Below, in pieces: positions 25,596 through 34,331 of a stretch of 64,000 nt of DNA. The DNA comes from Myroides odoratus DSM 2801 (GTDB taxonomy: Bacteria; Bacteroidota; Bacteroidia; Flavobacteriales; Flavobacteriaceae). Each line of letters starts with the position of its first letter. Within the stretch, counting starts at the first letter, position 1. The DNA is taken from assembly GCF_000243275.1 (NCBI RefSeq), contig NZ_CM001437.1, positions 3,780,866 through 3,844,865 on the forward strand. The letters are read 5' to 3'. Both the position numbers and the translations under genes were made by a program. A model generated the notes under the pieces. It worked only from the letters and a program-made list of their open reading frames with translations, had not been told where the DNA came from and ran no database searches.

Positions 25596-26381
25596 ATGAT
25601 TCAAAGAATCTTTACATCTAACGGAGGGGAGGTCGTTTTAGGCCTCCACCAAGCAGAATTATATTACGAAGTTATTGGTAAAAAAGGCGCTCCTTGTATT
25701 GTCCTTTTGCCAGGAGGCCTTGCAACAGTTAGTGACTTTAATACTTTTACGCTCTATTTGTCGCTGCATTATCAATTGATTGGTATTGATTTTAGAGGGC
25801 AAGGACGTTCTTCCTTGGGTACTATAGATCGTCTTACGTATCCCTTACTAATGGATGATGTGGAACGTATCTTAGTCAAACTCGGAATTGAGCATGCGGG
25901 TTTTATTGGTTTTAGCGATGGAGGTACGGTGGGATATCATCTAGGAAATAGCCAAAAAATTAAAATGGATTGGTTAATCAGTATTGGAGGAACCTGGTGT
26001 TATCAAGATACACAAAGTACAGATCATTTAACCCCAGCTCAATGTCAGGCTCTTTTTCCTGCGTTCTACAACCTGTATCAAGACGTGAATCCAGATCAGA
26101 ATTTTACGCTTGTTGCTCAATTAGTTGTAGCGATGTGGCGTGATGGAAGTAATGAAAATCTCCCTCTTGATCTTGCCAAACAGCTAAAATGTCCTGTTTT
26201 AATTGTGTGCGGTGAAAAAGACACTGCTTTACTTCCGGAAAGTGCGTTGAAATTAGCACAACAGATAACCAATTCAAGTCTTTTTATTGTTCCATTTATT
26301 GGGCATGATGCGTTTAATGTTCCAAATAATCTCTTTGTAGAAGGAATGCTTCATTTTTTAACTCGTGTTAGATCTACGTAA
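25596..26381 (+). CDS. Alpha/beta hydrolase
   Basis: A 261-residue alpha/beta hydrolase. The oxyanion region is VLLPGGLATVSDF, the nucleophile elbow GFSDGG with Ser107, the acid is in CGEKDTALLPES and the histidine in VPFIGHDAFN. A GIDFRGQGRSS strand and loop precede the elbow as in proline-iminopeptidase and ester-hydrolase relatives. No signal peptide is present. Substrate is unknown. Confidence 0.87.
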   Translation: MIQRIFTSNGGEVVLGLHQAELYYEVIGKKGAPCIVLLPGGLATVSDFNTFTLYLSLHYQLIGIDFRGQGRSSLGTIDRLTYPLLMDDVERILVKLGIEHAGFIGFSDGGTVGYHLGNSQKIKMDWLISIGGTWCYQDTQSTDHLTPAQCQALFPAFYNLYQDVNPDQNFTLVAQLVVAMWRDGSNENLPLDLAKQLKCPVLIVCGEKDTALLPESALKLAQQITNSSLFIVPFIGHDAFNVPNNLFVEGMLHFLTRVRST

Positions 26382-26483
26382 TGAGTGCCGTGAATAGTAG
26401 CCTAAAATCTCCAGGATGTAGGAGGAAGAATTAGGGGGATAATCTTATATTAGAAAGGATTAAAAGCATAAAGTAAAATACCA

Positions 26484-27032
26484 ATGAAACATATTGTAAT
26501 TATTAAGGGTAGTGCAGGACATGCGTCTGCCAATCATGTATTTGCAACCTATATGAAAGAGAAAATAGCAACTCGTTTTAAGGTTACTTTTTATGATGAA
26601 CTTACACAGTTGCCTCATTTTGTACCTGAATTATCGAGTGAACATACACCCAAAGCCATCCTCGAGTTTAGAACGTTAATTCAGAAGGCGGATGGAATTC
26701 TAATTTTAACTCCCGAGTATATTTTTAGTATTCCCAGCGGATTGAAAAACGCATTTGAATGGTGTGTTTCAACTACTGTTTTTACCAATAAACCGATAGG
26801 TTTAATTACAGCTGCAGCAAATGGCGTAAAAGGACATGAAGAATTGGAGTTAATTACGCGAACGCTTGATGCTAAATTTACGACAGAGACAAGTTTGCTT
26901 ATTGCTGGAGCAAAGGGAAAAATAAATAAGGAAACGGGTGAAATTGAAGAGAATACCAAACAGATATTGGATCAATTTATCCGTAACTTTATTACTTATA
27001 TCGATAGGAAAGAGGATGAGATAGTAAGCTAA
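26484..27032 (+). CDS. NADPH-dependent FMN reductase family protein
   Basis: A 182-residue flavodoxin-fold reductase. KHIVIIKGSAGHASANHVF is the phosphate loop for FMN, and LTPEYIFSIPSGLKNAFEWC is the conserved PEY-x(n)-P-x-x-LKNA motif of the family. It probably reduces quinones, azo compounds or chromate using NAD(P)H. It lies in a run of small redox genes (hydrolase, this gene, VOC, ABM), each separately spaced by about 100 bp. Confidence 0.87.
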   Translation: MKHIVIIKGSAGHASANHVFATYMKEKIATRFKVTFYDELTQLPHFVPELSSEHTPKAILEFRTLIQKADGILILTPEYIFSIPSGLKNAFEWCVSTTVFTNKPIGLITAAANGVKGHEELELITRTLDAKFTTETSLLIAGAKGKINKETGEIEENTKQILDQFIRNFITYIDRKEDEIVS

Positions 27033-27121
27033 TCTAAACTTCCATCAAAAGCGGGTATTGTCATTGTAATTTGAAGTACCACTCTACATTACCCTAAACG
27101 TTTAATTAAATTAAAGAAGTT

Positions 27122-27529
27122 ATGAACGTAAAGCATTTAGATCATTTTGTTATGACTGTTTTGGACATAGATAAAACCGTAGCGTTTTATACTGAAATCA
27201 TGGGTATGGAACTGATTGTTTTTGGAAAAAACAGAAAAGCACTGAAATTTGGAAACCAGAAGATAAACTTACATCAAAAAGGGAAAGAATTTGAGCCTAA
27301 AGCACTTTATCCAACAGTGGCAGCTTTGGATTTGTGTTTTATTGTAGCAGATAAAATGGAAGATATAGTAGCGGAATTAGAACTAAAAAAGATTGAAATT
27401 ATCGAAGGAATTGTCGAGAGAACAGGAGCTTTGGGTAAAATTCAATCTATTTATTTTCGAGACCCCGATGGAAATCTAATTGAGCTAAGTAATTATGAAA
27501 AAGGAGAGAATGGTTCCATTAATCCTTGA
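27122..27529 (+). CDS. VOC (glyoxalase/bleomycin-resistance) family protein
   Basis: A 135-residue protein of two beta-alpha-beta-beta-beta modules. The expected metal ligands are His8 (HLDHFVMTVLD), His51 (INLHQKG) and Glu121 (DPDGNLIELSNY). The pattern DIDKTVAFYTEIMGMEL is typical of the VOC virulence-protein/dioxygenase-like group. Function is unknown and could be resistance to an electrophile or antibiotic. Confidence 0.88.
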   Translation: MNVKHLDHFVMTVLDIDKTVAFYTEIMGMELIVFGKNRKALKFGNQKINLHQKGKEFEPKALYPTVAALDLCFIVADKMEDIVAELELKKIEIIEGIVERTGALGKIQSIYFRDPDGNLIELSNYEKGENGSINP

Positions 27530-27546
27530 AAAGAGAACGCAAAGTA

Positions 27547-27594
27547 AAAAGCCTTGAAAATATACGAGTATGTATTGATTATTTCAAGGCTTTT
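27547..27594 (+). terminator. Terminator after the VOC gene
   Basis: A 13-bp stem, AAAAGCCTTGAAA (27547-27559) with TTTCAAGGCTTTT (27582-27594), has a 22-nt loop. Confidence 0.65.
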
Positions 27595-27712
27595 AAAATG
27601 ATAGTTATACGAATAAAACAGAAGTAAAAGTAAAAGAATACTTTCGTTTGCACGAAGGACAAACCGTAGTAAAATAGGTGGTTAATCACATTATTGCTAT
27701 ACAATCCATATT

Positions 27713-28033
27713 TTATTTCGTTTGTACGAAAGTAGCTTTCCAGATACTAACCTTGCGCGGAGCGGCTTCAAAAGGTTTAATTTGTTCCTCATAGGGAATT
27801 CGGTAGGATCTTTTCATTTGTACTGTTGTGAATTCTTCTTGATTTTCCCATCGTTCATACAGCATATACCGTGTTTCATTTTGAGGATCTCGATTTGCAA
27901 TCAGAGTAATACAGGTTTCTTCTGCTGCTACTCGCTCTAAATGCGGAAGTAAAATGGCCTCAAAGGCTTTTAGTACATTTGGTTTTAAAGTGAATTCTAC
28001 TGTTAGTTCAATACCAGGTTGTGTTTGTATCAT
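27713..28033 (-). CDS. ABM-domain monooxygenase
   Basis: A 106-residue antibiotic-biosynthesis-monooxygenase fold protein. GIELTVEFTLKPNVLKAFEA, EETCITLIANRDPQNETRYM and LYERWENQEEF follow the family pattern, with the YERW end of the third strand being diagnostic. It is the second ABM protein in the window and is only distantly similar to the one at 17003. It lies 68 bp downstream of the MFS transporter gene on the same strand, so it may be co-transcribed with it. Confidence 0.82.
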   Translation of the reverse strand: MIQTQPGIELTVEFTLKPNVLKAFEAILLPHLERVAAEETCITLIANRDPQNETRYMLYERWENQEEFTTVQMKRSYRIPYEEQIKPFEAAPRKVSIWKATFVQTK

Positions 28034-28100
28034 TGTTTTAAAATTTTAATTGGATGCATCGAAACGATAAGTAAGCCTGTTCTAGGGTTGCTCTTCGTGT

Positions 28101-29270
28101 TTATTGAAGGCACGGAGCAACACAGGTATTGGTTTTCTGTTCTATTTTTTGGCGGATATAGATCATTAGCATAGCCAAAAAACCAAAGAGTACGGTGAGC
28201 CAAATTGTATGTTCAACACCAAAATAAGCGATGACTAAACCACCACAAGTTGTTCCCATCGCCACGCCTAAATTTCCAAAAGAAGTGGCTAGGCTATTGA
28301 CAAATTCCAGTGAATCTGGAGCAGTTGAAATCATATAGGTGGAGGCATTTAAAAAGCTTGGTGAATAAGCAAAGGCCCAAAGGATTAAAACGAATACCGT
28401 TAACCCAAAGTGGGTATCGGAAAAATATAAGAGAAAAGGAACAACAAGTGTGCCTGTTAAAAATAGCAACGTCGTTTTTGTCACGCTTCTACTCAAGAGT
28501 TTACCTGCAATGAAATTGGAAAACAATCCCACTAATCCGAATAAGAGAAGCATATAACTAACCATCGTATCATCCATATTCTTAGCTTGATTGAGGTAAG
28601 CCGTAAAATAGCTATACGTGGAAAACCATGCCGAAATCATAAAGAAATTCATAAGAGCACTTAGGATGAAGGTCGGTTTTTTGAGTATACTAATCTGACT
28701 GCCTCTTGTTTGCTTTACTTGTACGGGTAATGAAGGCATGCCAAATACAATCAGAAGTAATGCAATAATACTGACTATGGCTTGAATCATAAAAGAGTAG
28801 GTCCAGGTAAAGATACTAGCCATATAGGTAGCTAGGGGAATGGTCGTAATCATGGCTAAGGTGATACCACTAAATACAATACTCATTAATTTATTGTGAT
28901 CTTCTTTTTGGGCTTGAGAAATCGAAACGGATAAAGCCGTCGCAATAAATACAGGTTGTAAAAAAGCAGGTAATAACCGCACAACAAGAAGCAACCAAAA
29001 AGGAGGAGCAAAGGCAGAGACCACAGCTGTAAGCAAAAAGATAAAAATTGACGTTAACATGAGCGTCTTTTTATTAAAACCAGCAGTAAATAAAGTTAGT
29101 ACTGGCCCTGCTAAAGCAATAATTAAAGCAAATCCACTAAGTAGAACACCGGCTTGATCAATGGTAATAGTATAATGTGTAGCAATTTGTGGTAGGATTC
29201 CGACAATCCCAAATTCGGTTGTTATAATAGCTAGAAGCCCAATGGCTCCGATGATGGCGTATTTTTTCAT
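28101..29270 (-). CDS. MFS transporter (drug:H+ antiporter-like)
   Basis: A 389-residue major-facilitator protein with twelve predicted membrane segments. It opens with IIGAIGLLAIITTEFGIVGI, like AraJ/YdhP-type exporters, and has a central loop around residues 190-205. It is divergent from the HxlR regulator gene only 71 bp away, a common drug-responsive efflux arrangement. The exported compound is unknown; toxic aromatics or quinones are plausible because HxlR proteins often sense electrophiles. Confidence 0.88.
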   Translation of the reverse strand: MKKYAIIGAIGLLAIITTEFGIVGILPQIATHYTITIDQAGVLLSGFALIIALAGPVLTLFTAGFNKKTLMLTSIFIFLLTAVVSAFAPPFWLLLVVRLLPAFLQPVFIATALSVSISQAQKEDHNKLMSIVFSGITLAMITTIPLATYMASIFTWTYSFMIQAIVSIIALLLIVFGMPSLPVQVKQTRGSQISILKKPTFILSALMNFFMISAWFSTYSYFTAYLNQAKNMDDTMVSYMLLLFGLVGLFSNFIAGKLLSRSVTKTTLLFLTGTLVVPFLLYFSDTHFGLTVFVLILWAFAYSPSFLNASTYMISTAPDSLEFVNSLATSFGNLGVAMGTTCGGLVIAYFGVEHTIWLTVLFGFLAMLMIYIRQKIEQKTNTCVAPCLQ

Positions 29271-29293
29271 TTTGTTTATATAAAAGTTGGGAG

Positions 29294-29332
29294 CAAAACT
29301 ACTTTGAAAGCTCTATTTTTGCACGCTGTGCA
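29294..29332. promoter_or_regulatory. Overlapping divergent promoters and HxlR-type dyad
   Basis: TAGTTTTG on the minus strand (29294-29301) serves the MFS gene and TATTTTTG on the plus strand (29314-29321) the HxlR gene. A perfect dyad TGCAC-GCT-GTGCA (29320-29332) overlaps the latter and is a candidate operator. Confidence 0.5.
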
Positions 29333-29341
29333 TTTAAATGT

Positions 29342-29731
29342 ATGGTACGAACAATTTTGTATGTTATGGGAAAAAGAAAGGAAAATTCAACCAATAGTTT
29401 GAATCAAAAATATATAATAGAGTGTGATTTAGCGTATTCCATCCATTTACTCGAAGGACGTTGGAAATTAATCATCTTGTGTAGTTTGGAGAAGGGAACA
29501 ATGCGTTATAGTGAATTGCGAGATAAAATAGGAGAGATCACAGAGCGAATGCTGACGCTAAAGCTAAGAGAACTTGAACAAGATGGATTAATTATTAGAA
29601 CCGTATATCCTGAAGTTCCACCTCGAGTAGATTATGAATTATCGGATGTTTCGAAAGATTTAATTCCGATTTGGAGATCATTGGAAACATGGGGAGCTAA
29701 GCATAAAGAATTAAAGGACGCTTCTTATTGA
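29342..29731 (+). CDS. HxlR-family regulator
   Basis: A 129-residue winged-helix regulator; an internal ATG at 29366 would give 121 residues. The domain runs from IHLLEGRWKLIILCSLEKGT through MRYSELRDKIGEITERMLTL to PPRVDYELSDVSKDLIPI, the standard HxlR layout. Cys51 in IILCSL is placed where other HxlR proteins carry a redox-reactive cysteine. It probably represses the divergent MFS gene. Confidence 0.88.
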   Translation: MVRTILYVMGKRKENSTNSLNQKYIIECDLAYSIHLLEGRWKLIILCSLEKGTMRYSELRDKIGEITERMLTLKLRELEQDGLIIRTVYPEVPPRVDYELSDVSKDLIPIWRSLETWGAKHKELKDASY

Positions 29732-29746
29732 ATCAAATAGAATAGA

Positions 29747-29786
29747 AAAACAGCCTTATTTAATGCATATTAAATAGGGCTGTTTT
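29747..29786 (+). terminator. Terminator after the HxlR gene
   Basis: A 17-bp stem with one G:T pair, AAAACAGCCTTATTTAA (29747-29763) with the complement at 29770-29786. Confidence 0.8.
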
Positions 29787-29911
29787 AGTTTTAATTCTAA
29801 AAGACGCAAGGAGAATTGGACAATAAAGAATTTAACGTTTTTTATCAAATAAGCTTTGTTTTGTGAGGTTTATACAGCATAATGTTTATCTCTGTTCTTT
29901 CCTTAGCCCTC

Positions 29912-29919
29912 TAATTTTG
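29912..29919 (+). promoter_or_regulatory. Minus-7 element of the RND efflux operon
   Basis: TAATTTTG matches TAnnTTTG. Transcription would begin near 29925, so translation should start at the ATG at 29990 and not at the in-frame GTG at 29924. Confidence 0.5.
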
Positions 29920-29989
29920 TAGGGTGAAATTAATAGCTAGCGTAAATCTTATACGCAGGATTAATTGCATATCACTTAAAAATTTACAA

Positions 29990-31102
29990 ATGATTAAAAC
30001 AAAGAGAATAGTAGCCTTGTCTACCTTGGCTATGCTGTTGGCTTGTCAAACAAAACAAGAAGTTCAACAGCAAGAAGCAGTAGAAGAATACCCTGTTGAA
30101 GTGCTTCAGATAGAGAAAACGACACTATTTAATGATTATCCTGTTACGCTTCAGGGGGTTAAAGAAGTAGAGTTAAGGCCAAAAATTGATGGTTTTATAG
30201 AACAAATTTTGGTAGATGAAGGGCAGGAAGTTAAAAAAGGACAACTCTTGTTTCGCATTTATGCTCCTCAATATAAAGAAGAAAATGCTGCGGCGATAGC
30301 CAATTTAAACCGTGCAGAAGCAGAGTTAAATGAAGCGCGAATGAAAGTGGCTAAAGCCAAACCATTAGTAGAGCAAAATATTGTTAGTGCTTATGAATTA
30401 GAAGCTGCTCAATATATTGAAAAAACAAAAGAAGCTTTGGTTATGCAAGCTCGAGCCAATGTAAGTAGTGCTGGAGCCAATGTTGGCTATACCCAGATTG
30501 TAGCGCCATTTGATGGTATAATTGGACTAATCCCTTACAAAGAAGGCGCTTTAGTGGGGAGTAATTCCATTGAACCGCTAACCGTTATTTCTGATATTTC
30601 AGCGATTTATGCCTATTTATCCATGAATGAGAAACAGTTTTTTGATTTTCTGCAAGAGAATCAAGCGTCTAGTGTTAAAGAGCGAATTGCACTTCTACCT
30701 GAAGTTCAACTGATATTGGCAAATGGGCAAGTTTATGCTAAAAAAGGAAAGGTTAATACCGTCAGTGGACAACTAGACCCCCTAACGGGCAGTATCAATT
30801 TTAGAGCTTTATTTGATAATCAGGAAGGCGTGTTGCGAAGTGGAAATAGCGCAACAGTACGTATTTATGAAGAAGTAGGAGAAGCCCTCTTAGTTCCGCA
30901 AAGAGCGACTTACGATTTACAAGGAAAGCGTTTTGTTTATGTTGTAGGAGAGGATGGTAGAGTGAAAAGTAGAGAGATTAAGGTGATGGAACGCACCCCT
31001 TCGAGTGAATTTTACATCCTAACTTCTGGGGTGCAACGGGGAGAAAAAATAGTGACGGCTGGAATAGGAGGCCTTAAAGATGGGGTACAAATTAAATTAT
31101 AA
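29990..31102 (+). CDS. RND efflux periplasmic adaptor (AcrA/MexA type)
   Basis: A 370-residue membrane-fusion protein linking the inner-membrane pump to the outer-membrane channel. It starts with a lipoprotein signal ending MLLACQTK. The lipoyl-type halves are VELRPKIDGFIEQILVDEGQ and VGYTQIVAPFDGIIGLIPY, separated by a coiled-coil hairpin (about residues 95-150), followed by the beta-barrel and membrane-proximal parts ending GEKIVTAGIGGLKDGVQI. An in-frame GTG at 29924 lies too close to the promoter. The pump gene follows 14 bp later. Confidence 0.92.
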   Translation: MIKTKRIVALSTLAMLLACQTKQEVQQQEAVEEYPVEVLQIEKTTLFNDYPVTLQGVKEVELRPKIDGFIEQILVDEGQEVKKGQLLFRIYAPQYKEENAAAIANLNRAEAELNEARMKVAKAKPLVEQNIVSAYELEAAQYIEKTKEALVMQARANVSSAGANVGYTQIVAPFDGIIGLIPYKEGALVGSNSIEPLTVISDISAIYAYLSMNEKQFFDFLQENQASSVKERIALLPEVQLILANGQVYAKKGKVNTVSGQLDPLTGSINFRALFDNQEGVLRSGNSATVRIYEEVGEALLVPQRATYDLQGKRFVYVVGEDGRVKSREIKVMERTPSSEFYILTSGVQRGEKIVTAGIGGLKDGVQIKL

Positions 31103-31116
31103 GAAGGAGCAAGGTT

Positions 31117-34100
31117 ATGTTAAAGAAATTTATTGAGAATCCTGTACTATCTACAGTCATCTCTATTATTATCGTTATACTGGGAATCTTGGGGCTCATG
31201 CGTTTACCTATGACGCAGTATCCTGATATTGCTCCACCTACGGTAAAAGTTACGGCTAATTACCAAGGAGCCAATGCCCAGGCAGTGATGAAAAGTGTTA
31301 TTATCCCAATTGAAGAACAAATCAATGGGGTAGAAGAAATGGCTTATATCAGTTCCAAAGCGAGCAATAACGGTTCTGCGGAGATTACCATTACCTTTAA
31401 TCAAGGCGCAGATCCCGATATGGCAGCAGTCAATGTGCAGAATAGGGTAAGTCAAGCCATGAGTCAATTGCCAGAAGAGGTGATCAAACAAGGGGTTACT
31501 ACAACCAAGCGGTTGGCAAGTGAAGTGTTTAGCTTCATGGTATATAGCGAAGCACCAGAGTTTGATGAGATGTTTTTGGAGAACTATACTCGCATTAATT
31601 TGATCCCCCAACTCAAAAGAGTCCATGGCGTTGGTGAAGCGGTAAATTCTGGGAAAGGTGAATATAGCATGCGTATTTGGTTAAAACCAAATATAATGGC
31701 AGCCTATGGTTTGACTCCAACAGATGTAATTCAGGCTCTAAATGAGCAAAACGTAGAAGCAGCACCAGGGAAAATAGGAGAAAATAGCAAACAAAGTTTT
31801 CAATATACGTTAAAGTACACGGGAAGATTGGAAACGCCAGAGGAATTTGGCGCTATCGTTATTCGAGCAACAGGACAAGGAAAAGTCTTGTATTTAAGAG
31901 ATATCGCAGAAATTGATTTAGGGGCTTTTGCTTATGAAACCTTACAAACGGCTTATGGTTATGCTGGAACTTATGTTTCCGTGAATCAAACCGCAGGTTC
32001 AAATGCTTATGATATTATTAAACAATGTGAGCAAATACTAAAAGATGCAGAAAAAGTACTACCACAAGGAGTGAAGTTTGTGGTCTATACCAATTCAAAT
32101 GATTTCTTACTAGCTTCCATTGACAAGCTGATTTATACGCTGATTGAAGCTTTTGTTCTTGTTTTTATTGTGGTATTGGTATTCTTACAGGATTGGCGTT
32201 CAACGCTAATTCCTGCGATAGCTGTACCTGTAGCCATCATAGGAACGTTTTTCTTTTTGAACCTATTCGGCTTTACGATTAACTTATTGACGTTGTTTGC
32301 CCTGATTCTCTCCATTGGTATTGTGGTCGATGATGCCATCATTGTGGTCGAAGCGGTGCATGCGAAGCTCTATGAAGGAGCTGAAACAGCTAAAAAAGCG
32401 ACGATTAGTGCAATGAACGAATTAACGACCGCAATCATTTCAATTACATTAGTCATGTCAGCGGTATTCGTTCCTGTTACGTTTATCGAAGGAACAGTAG
32501 GTGTCTTTTATAAAGAGTTTGGAATTACACTTGCCGTAGCGATTCTAATTTCAGCGGTGAATGCCTTGACATTAAGTCCTGCTTTATGCGCCATTTTATT
32601 GAAACCAGAATCAGGTACCCATCAACAGAAACAAGGTTTTATTCCTCGTTTTAAATCGGCCTTCAATAGCAGTTTTGATCGAATGACCATGCGCTATGTT
32701 GGTGTTTTGAAATTGCTGAATAAACGATTGTGGATGGTTCTCGCAGCGGTTATTGGTTTTGGAGGATTATTTATCTATTTAAATCAAACGACTCCAACAG
32801 GGTTTGTACCCAATGAAGATAGTGGGTTTATTTATGGAAATATGATTATGGCTCCTTCAACTTCTTTAGAAGAATCTGAACGCATTGCCATGGAAGTAGA
32901 TAGTATTGTCTCTACAATTCCTAAGCTTGAATTACGTGCCCGTTGGGTTGGAGGAGATTTCTTTAGTGGTATTGGAAGTTCTTATGCCGGTGAATTTATT
33001 AAGCTGAAACATTGGAATGAACGAACAGAAAAAGGAGAAGACGCTGAAAGTATTGTACAAGAACTCTTTGCTAAAACGGCGCATATTAAAGATGCGCAAA
33101 TCGTTTTCTTTGCGGCTCCTACTTTACAAGGGTTTGGTAATAATTCCGGTTTTGAATTGCAAATGCAGGATAAAATAGGTGGAGATTACAAAGAATTTGA
33201 GCAAGCTATTGCTACTTTTCTGAAAGAATTAAATGATAGACCTGAAATTATGTACGCAACCACTTCATTTAATACTAATTTTCCTCAGTATGAAGTGTCA
33301 GTGGACGCGGTGAAAGCCAAACAAGCAGGAGTTAGTGTTACTGAAGTATTAACGACGTTACAGGGGTATTTAGGCGGAATTTACGCAACAAACTTCAATC
33401 GCTTTGGCAAGCAATACAAAGTTGTGATTCAAGCTTCTCCAAACTTCAGAGAGAATAAAGAAGCACTAAATCGACTGTACGTTAAAAATAGTGAAGGCGT
33501 AATGACGCCTATCTCAACCTTTATTCACCTAACTAAAGTATACAGTCCTGAATTTTTGACTCGCTTTAATTTATTTAATTCAGCCATGGTGAATGGAGCA
33601 GCAAATGCAGGTTATAGTTCGGGTGATGCGATTAAAGCAATTGAAGAAGTAGCAGCCAAAACACTACCGAAGGAATATGGATTTGACTACTCGGGTCTTT
33701 CTAGAGAGGAAAGTAAAAGCGGTGGACAAACGGTGCTTATTTTTGTATTGTCCATTGTCTTTGTTTATTTTTTACTAAGTGCCCAATTCAAGAGTTATAT
33801 TTTACCCTTGGCTGTGCTCTTTTCTTTACCGATAGGGTTAGCTGGTGCTTTTATCTTTGCGCAATTATTTGGGATTGACAACAATATTTTCCTGCAAATT
33901 AGCTTGATTATGCTCATTGGTCTATTGGCGAAGAACGCTATTTTAATTATTGAATTTGCGCTCCAACAAAGGCTACAAGGATTTTCTTTGCAAGAAGCAG
34001 CGATACAAGGGGCTAAACTCAGATTACGTCCTATTTTAATGACTTCTTTTGCTTTTATCTTCGGATTAATTCCCTTAATGCTTGCAACGGGGGCTGGAGC

Positions 34101-34269
34101 TTTGAGTAATAAATCCATTGGTACAGCAGCGGTAGGAGGAATGTTGATTGGTACGATTATAGGAGTATTGGTTATCCCTGCTTTGTTTATTGTATTCCAA
34201 TCGCTACAAGAAAAAATAGGAGGAAAACCAGCATTTATAGCAGATGCGTCAACGGATTCAATACAATAA
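31117..34269 (+). CDS. RND multidrug efflux permease (HAE1, AcrB/MexB type)
   Basis: A 1050-residue inner-membrane transporter of full family length. It opens MLKKFIENPVLSTVISIIIV, has two large periplasmic loops and twelve membrane helices. In helix 4, IGIVVDDAIIVVEAVHA carries the adjacent Asp pair needed for proton relay, and SLIMLIGLLAKNAILIIEFA in helix 10 carries the matching Lys. It is a proton-driven exporter of toxic compounds; the substrate range cannot be read from sequence. Confidence 0.94.
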   Translation: MLKKFIENPVLSTVISIIIVILGILGLMRLPMTQYPDIAPPTVKVTANYQGANAQAVMKSVIIPIEEQINGVEEMAYISSKASNNGSAEITITFNQGADPDMAAVNVQNRVSQAMSQLPEEVIKQGVTTTKRLASEVFSFMVYSEAPEFDEMFLENYTRINLIPQLKRVHGVGEAVNSGKGEYSMRIWLKPNIMAAYGLTPTDVIQALNEQNVEAAPGKIGENSKQSFQYTLKYTGRLETPEEFGAIVIRATGQGKVLYLRDIAEIDLGAFAYETLQTAYGYAGTYVSVNQTAGSNAYDIIKQCEQILKDAEKVLPQGVKFVVYTNSNDFLLASIDKLIYTLIEAFVLVFIVVLVFLQDWRSTLIPAIAVPVAIIGTFFFLNLFGFTINLLTLFALILSIGIVVDDAIIVVEAVHAKLYEGAETAKKATISAMNELTTAIISITLVMSAVFVPVTFIEGTVGVFYKEFGITLAVAILISAVNALTLSPALCAILLKPESGTHQQKQGFIPRFKSAFNSSFDRMTMRYVGVLKLLNKRLWMVLAAVIGFGGLFIYLNQTTPTGFVPNEDSGFIYGNMIMAPSTSLEESERIAMEVDSIVSTIPKLELRARWVGGDFFSGIGSSYAGEFIKLKHWNERTEKGEDAESIVQELFAKTAHIKDAQIVFFAAPTLQGFGNNSGFELQMQDKIGGDYKEFEQAIATFLKELNDRPEIMYATTSFNTNFPQYEVSVDAVKAKQAGVSVTEVLTTLQGYLGGIYATNFNRFGKQYKVVIQASPNFRENKEALNRLYVKNSEGVMTPISTFIHLTKVYSPEFLTRFNLFNSAMVNGAANAGYSSGDAIKAIEEVAAKTLPKEYGFDYSGLSREESKSGGQTVLIFVLSIVFVYFLLSAQFKSYILPLAVLFSLPIGLAGAFIFAQLFGIDNNIFLQISLIMLIGLLAKNAILIIEFALQQRLQGFSLQEAAIQGAKLRLRPILMTSFAFIFGLIPLMLATGAGALSNKSIGTAAVGGMLIGTIIGVLVIPALFIVFQSLQEKIGGKPAFIADASTDSIQ

Positions 34270-34331
34270 TTATACTAATTCTGCTGCGGTTATTTCAATG
34301 TAGCTTCAGTAGAAGCAATCCTTTAAAGATA

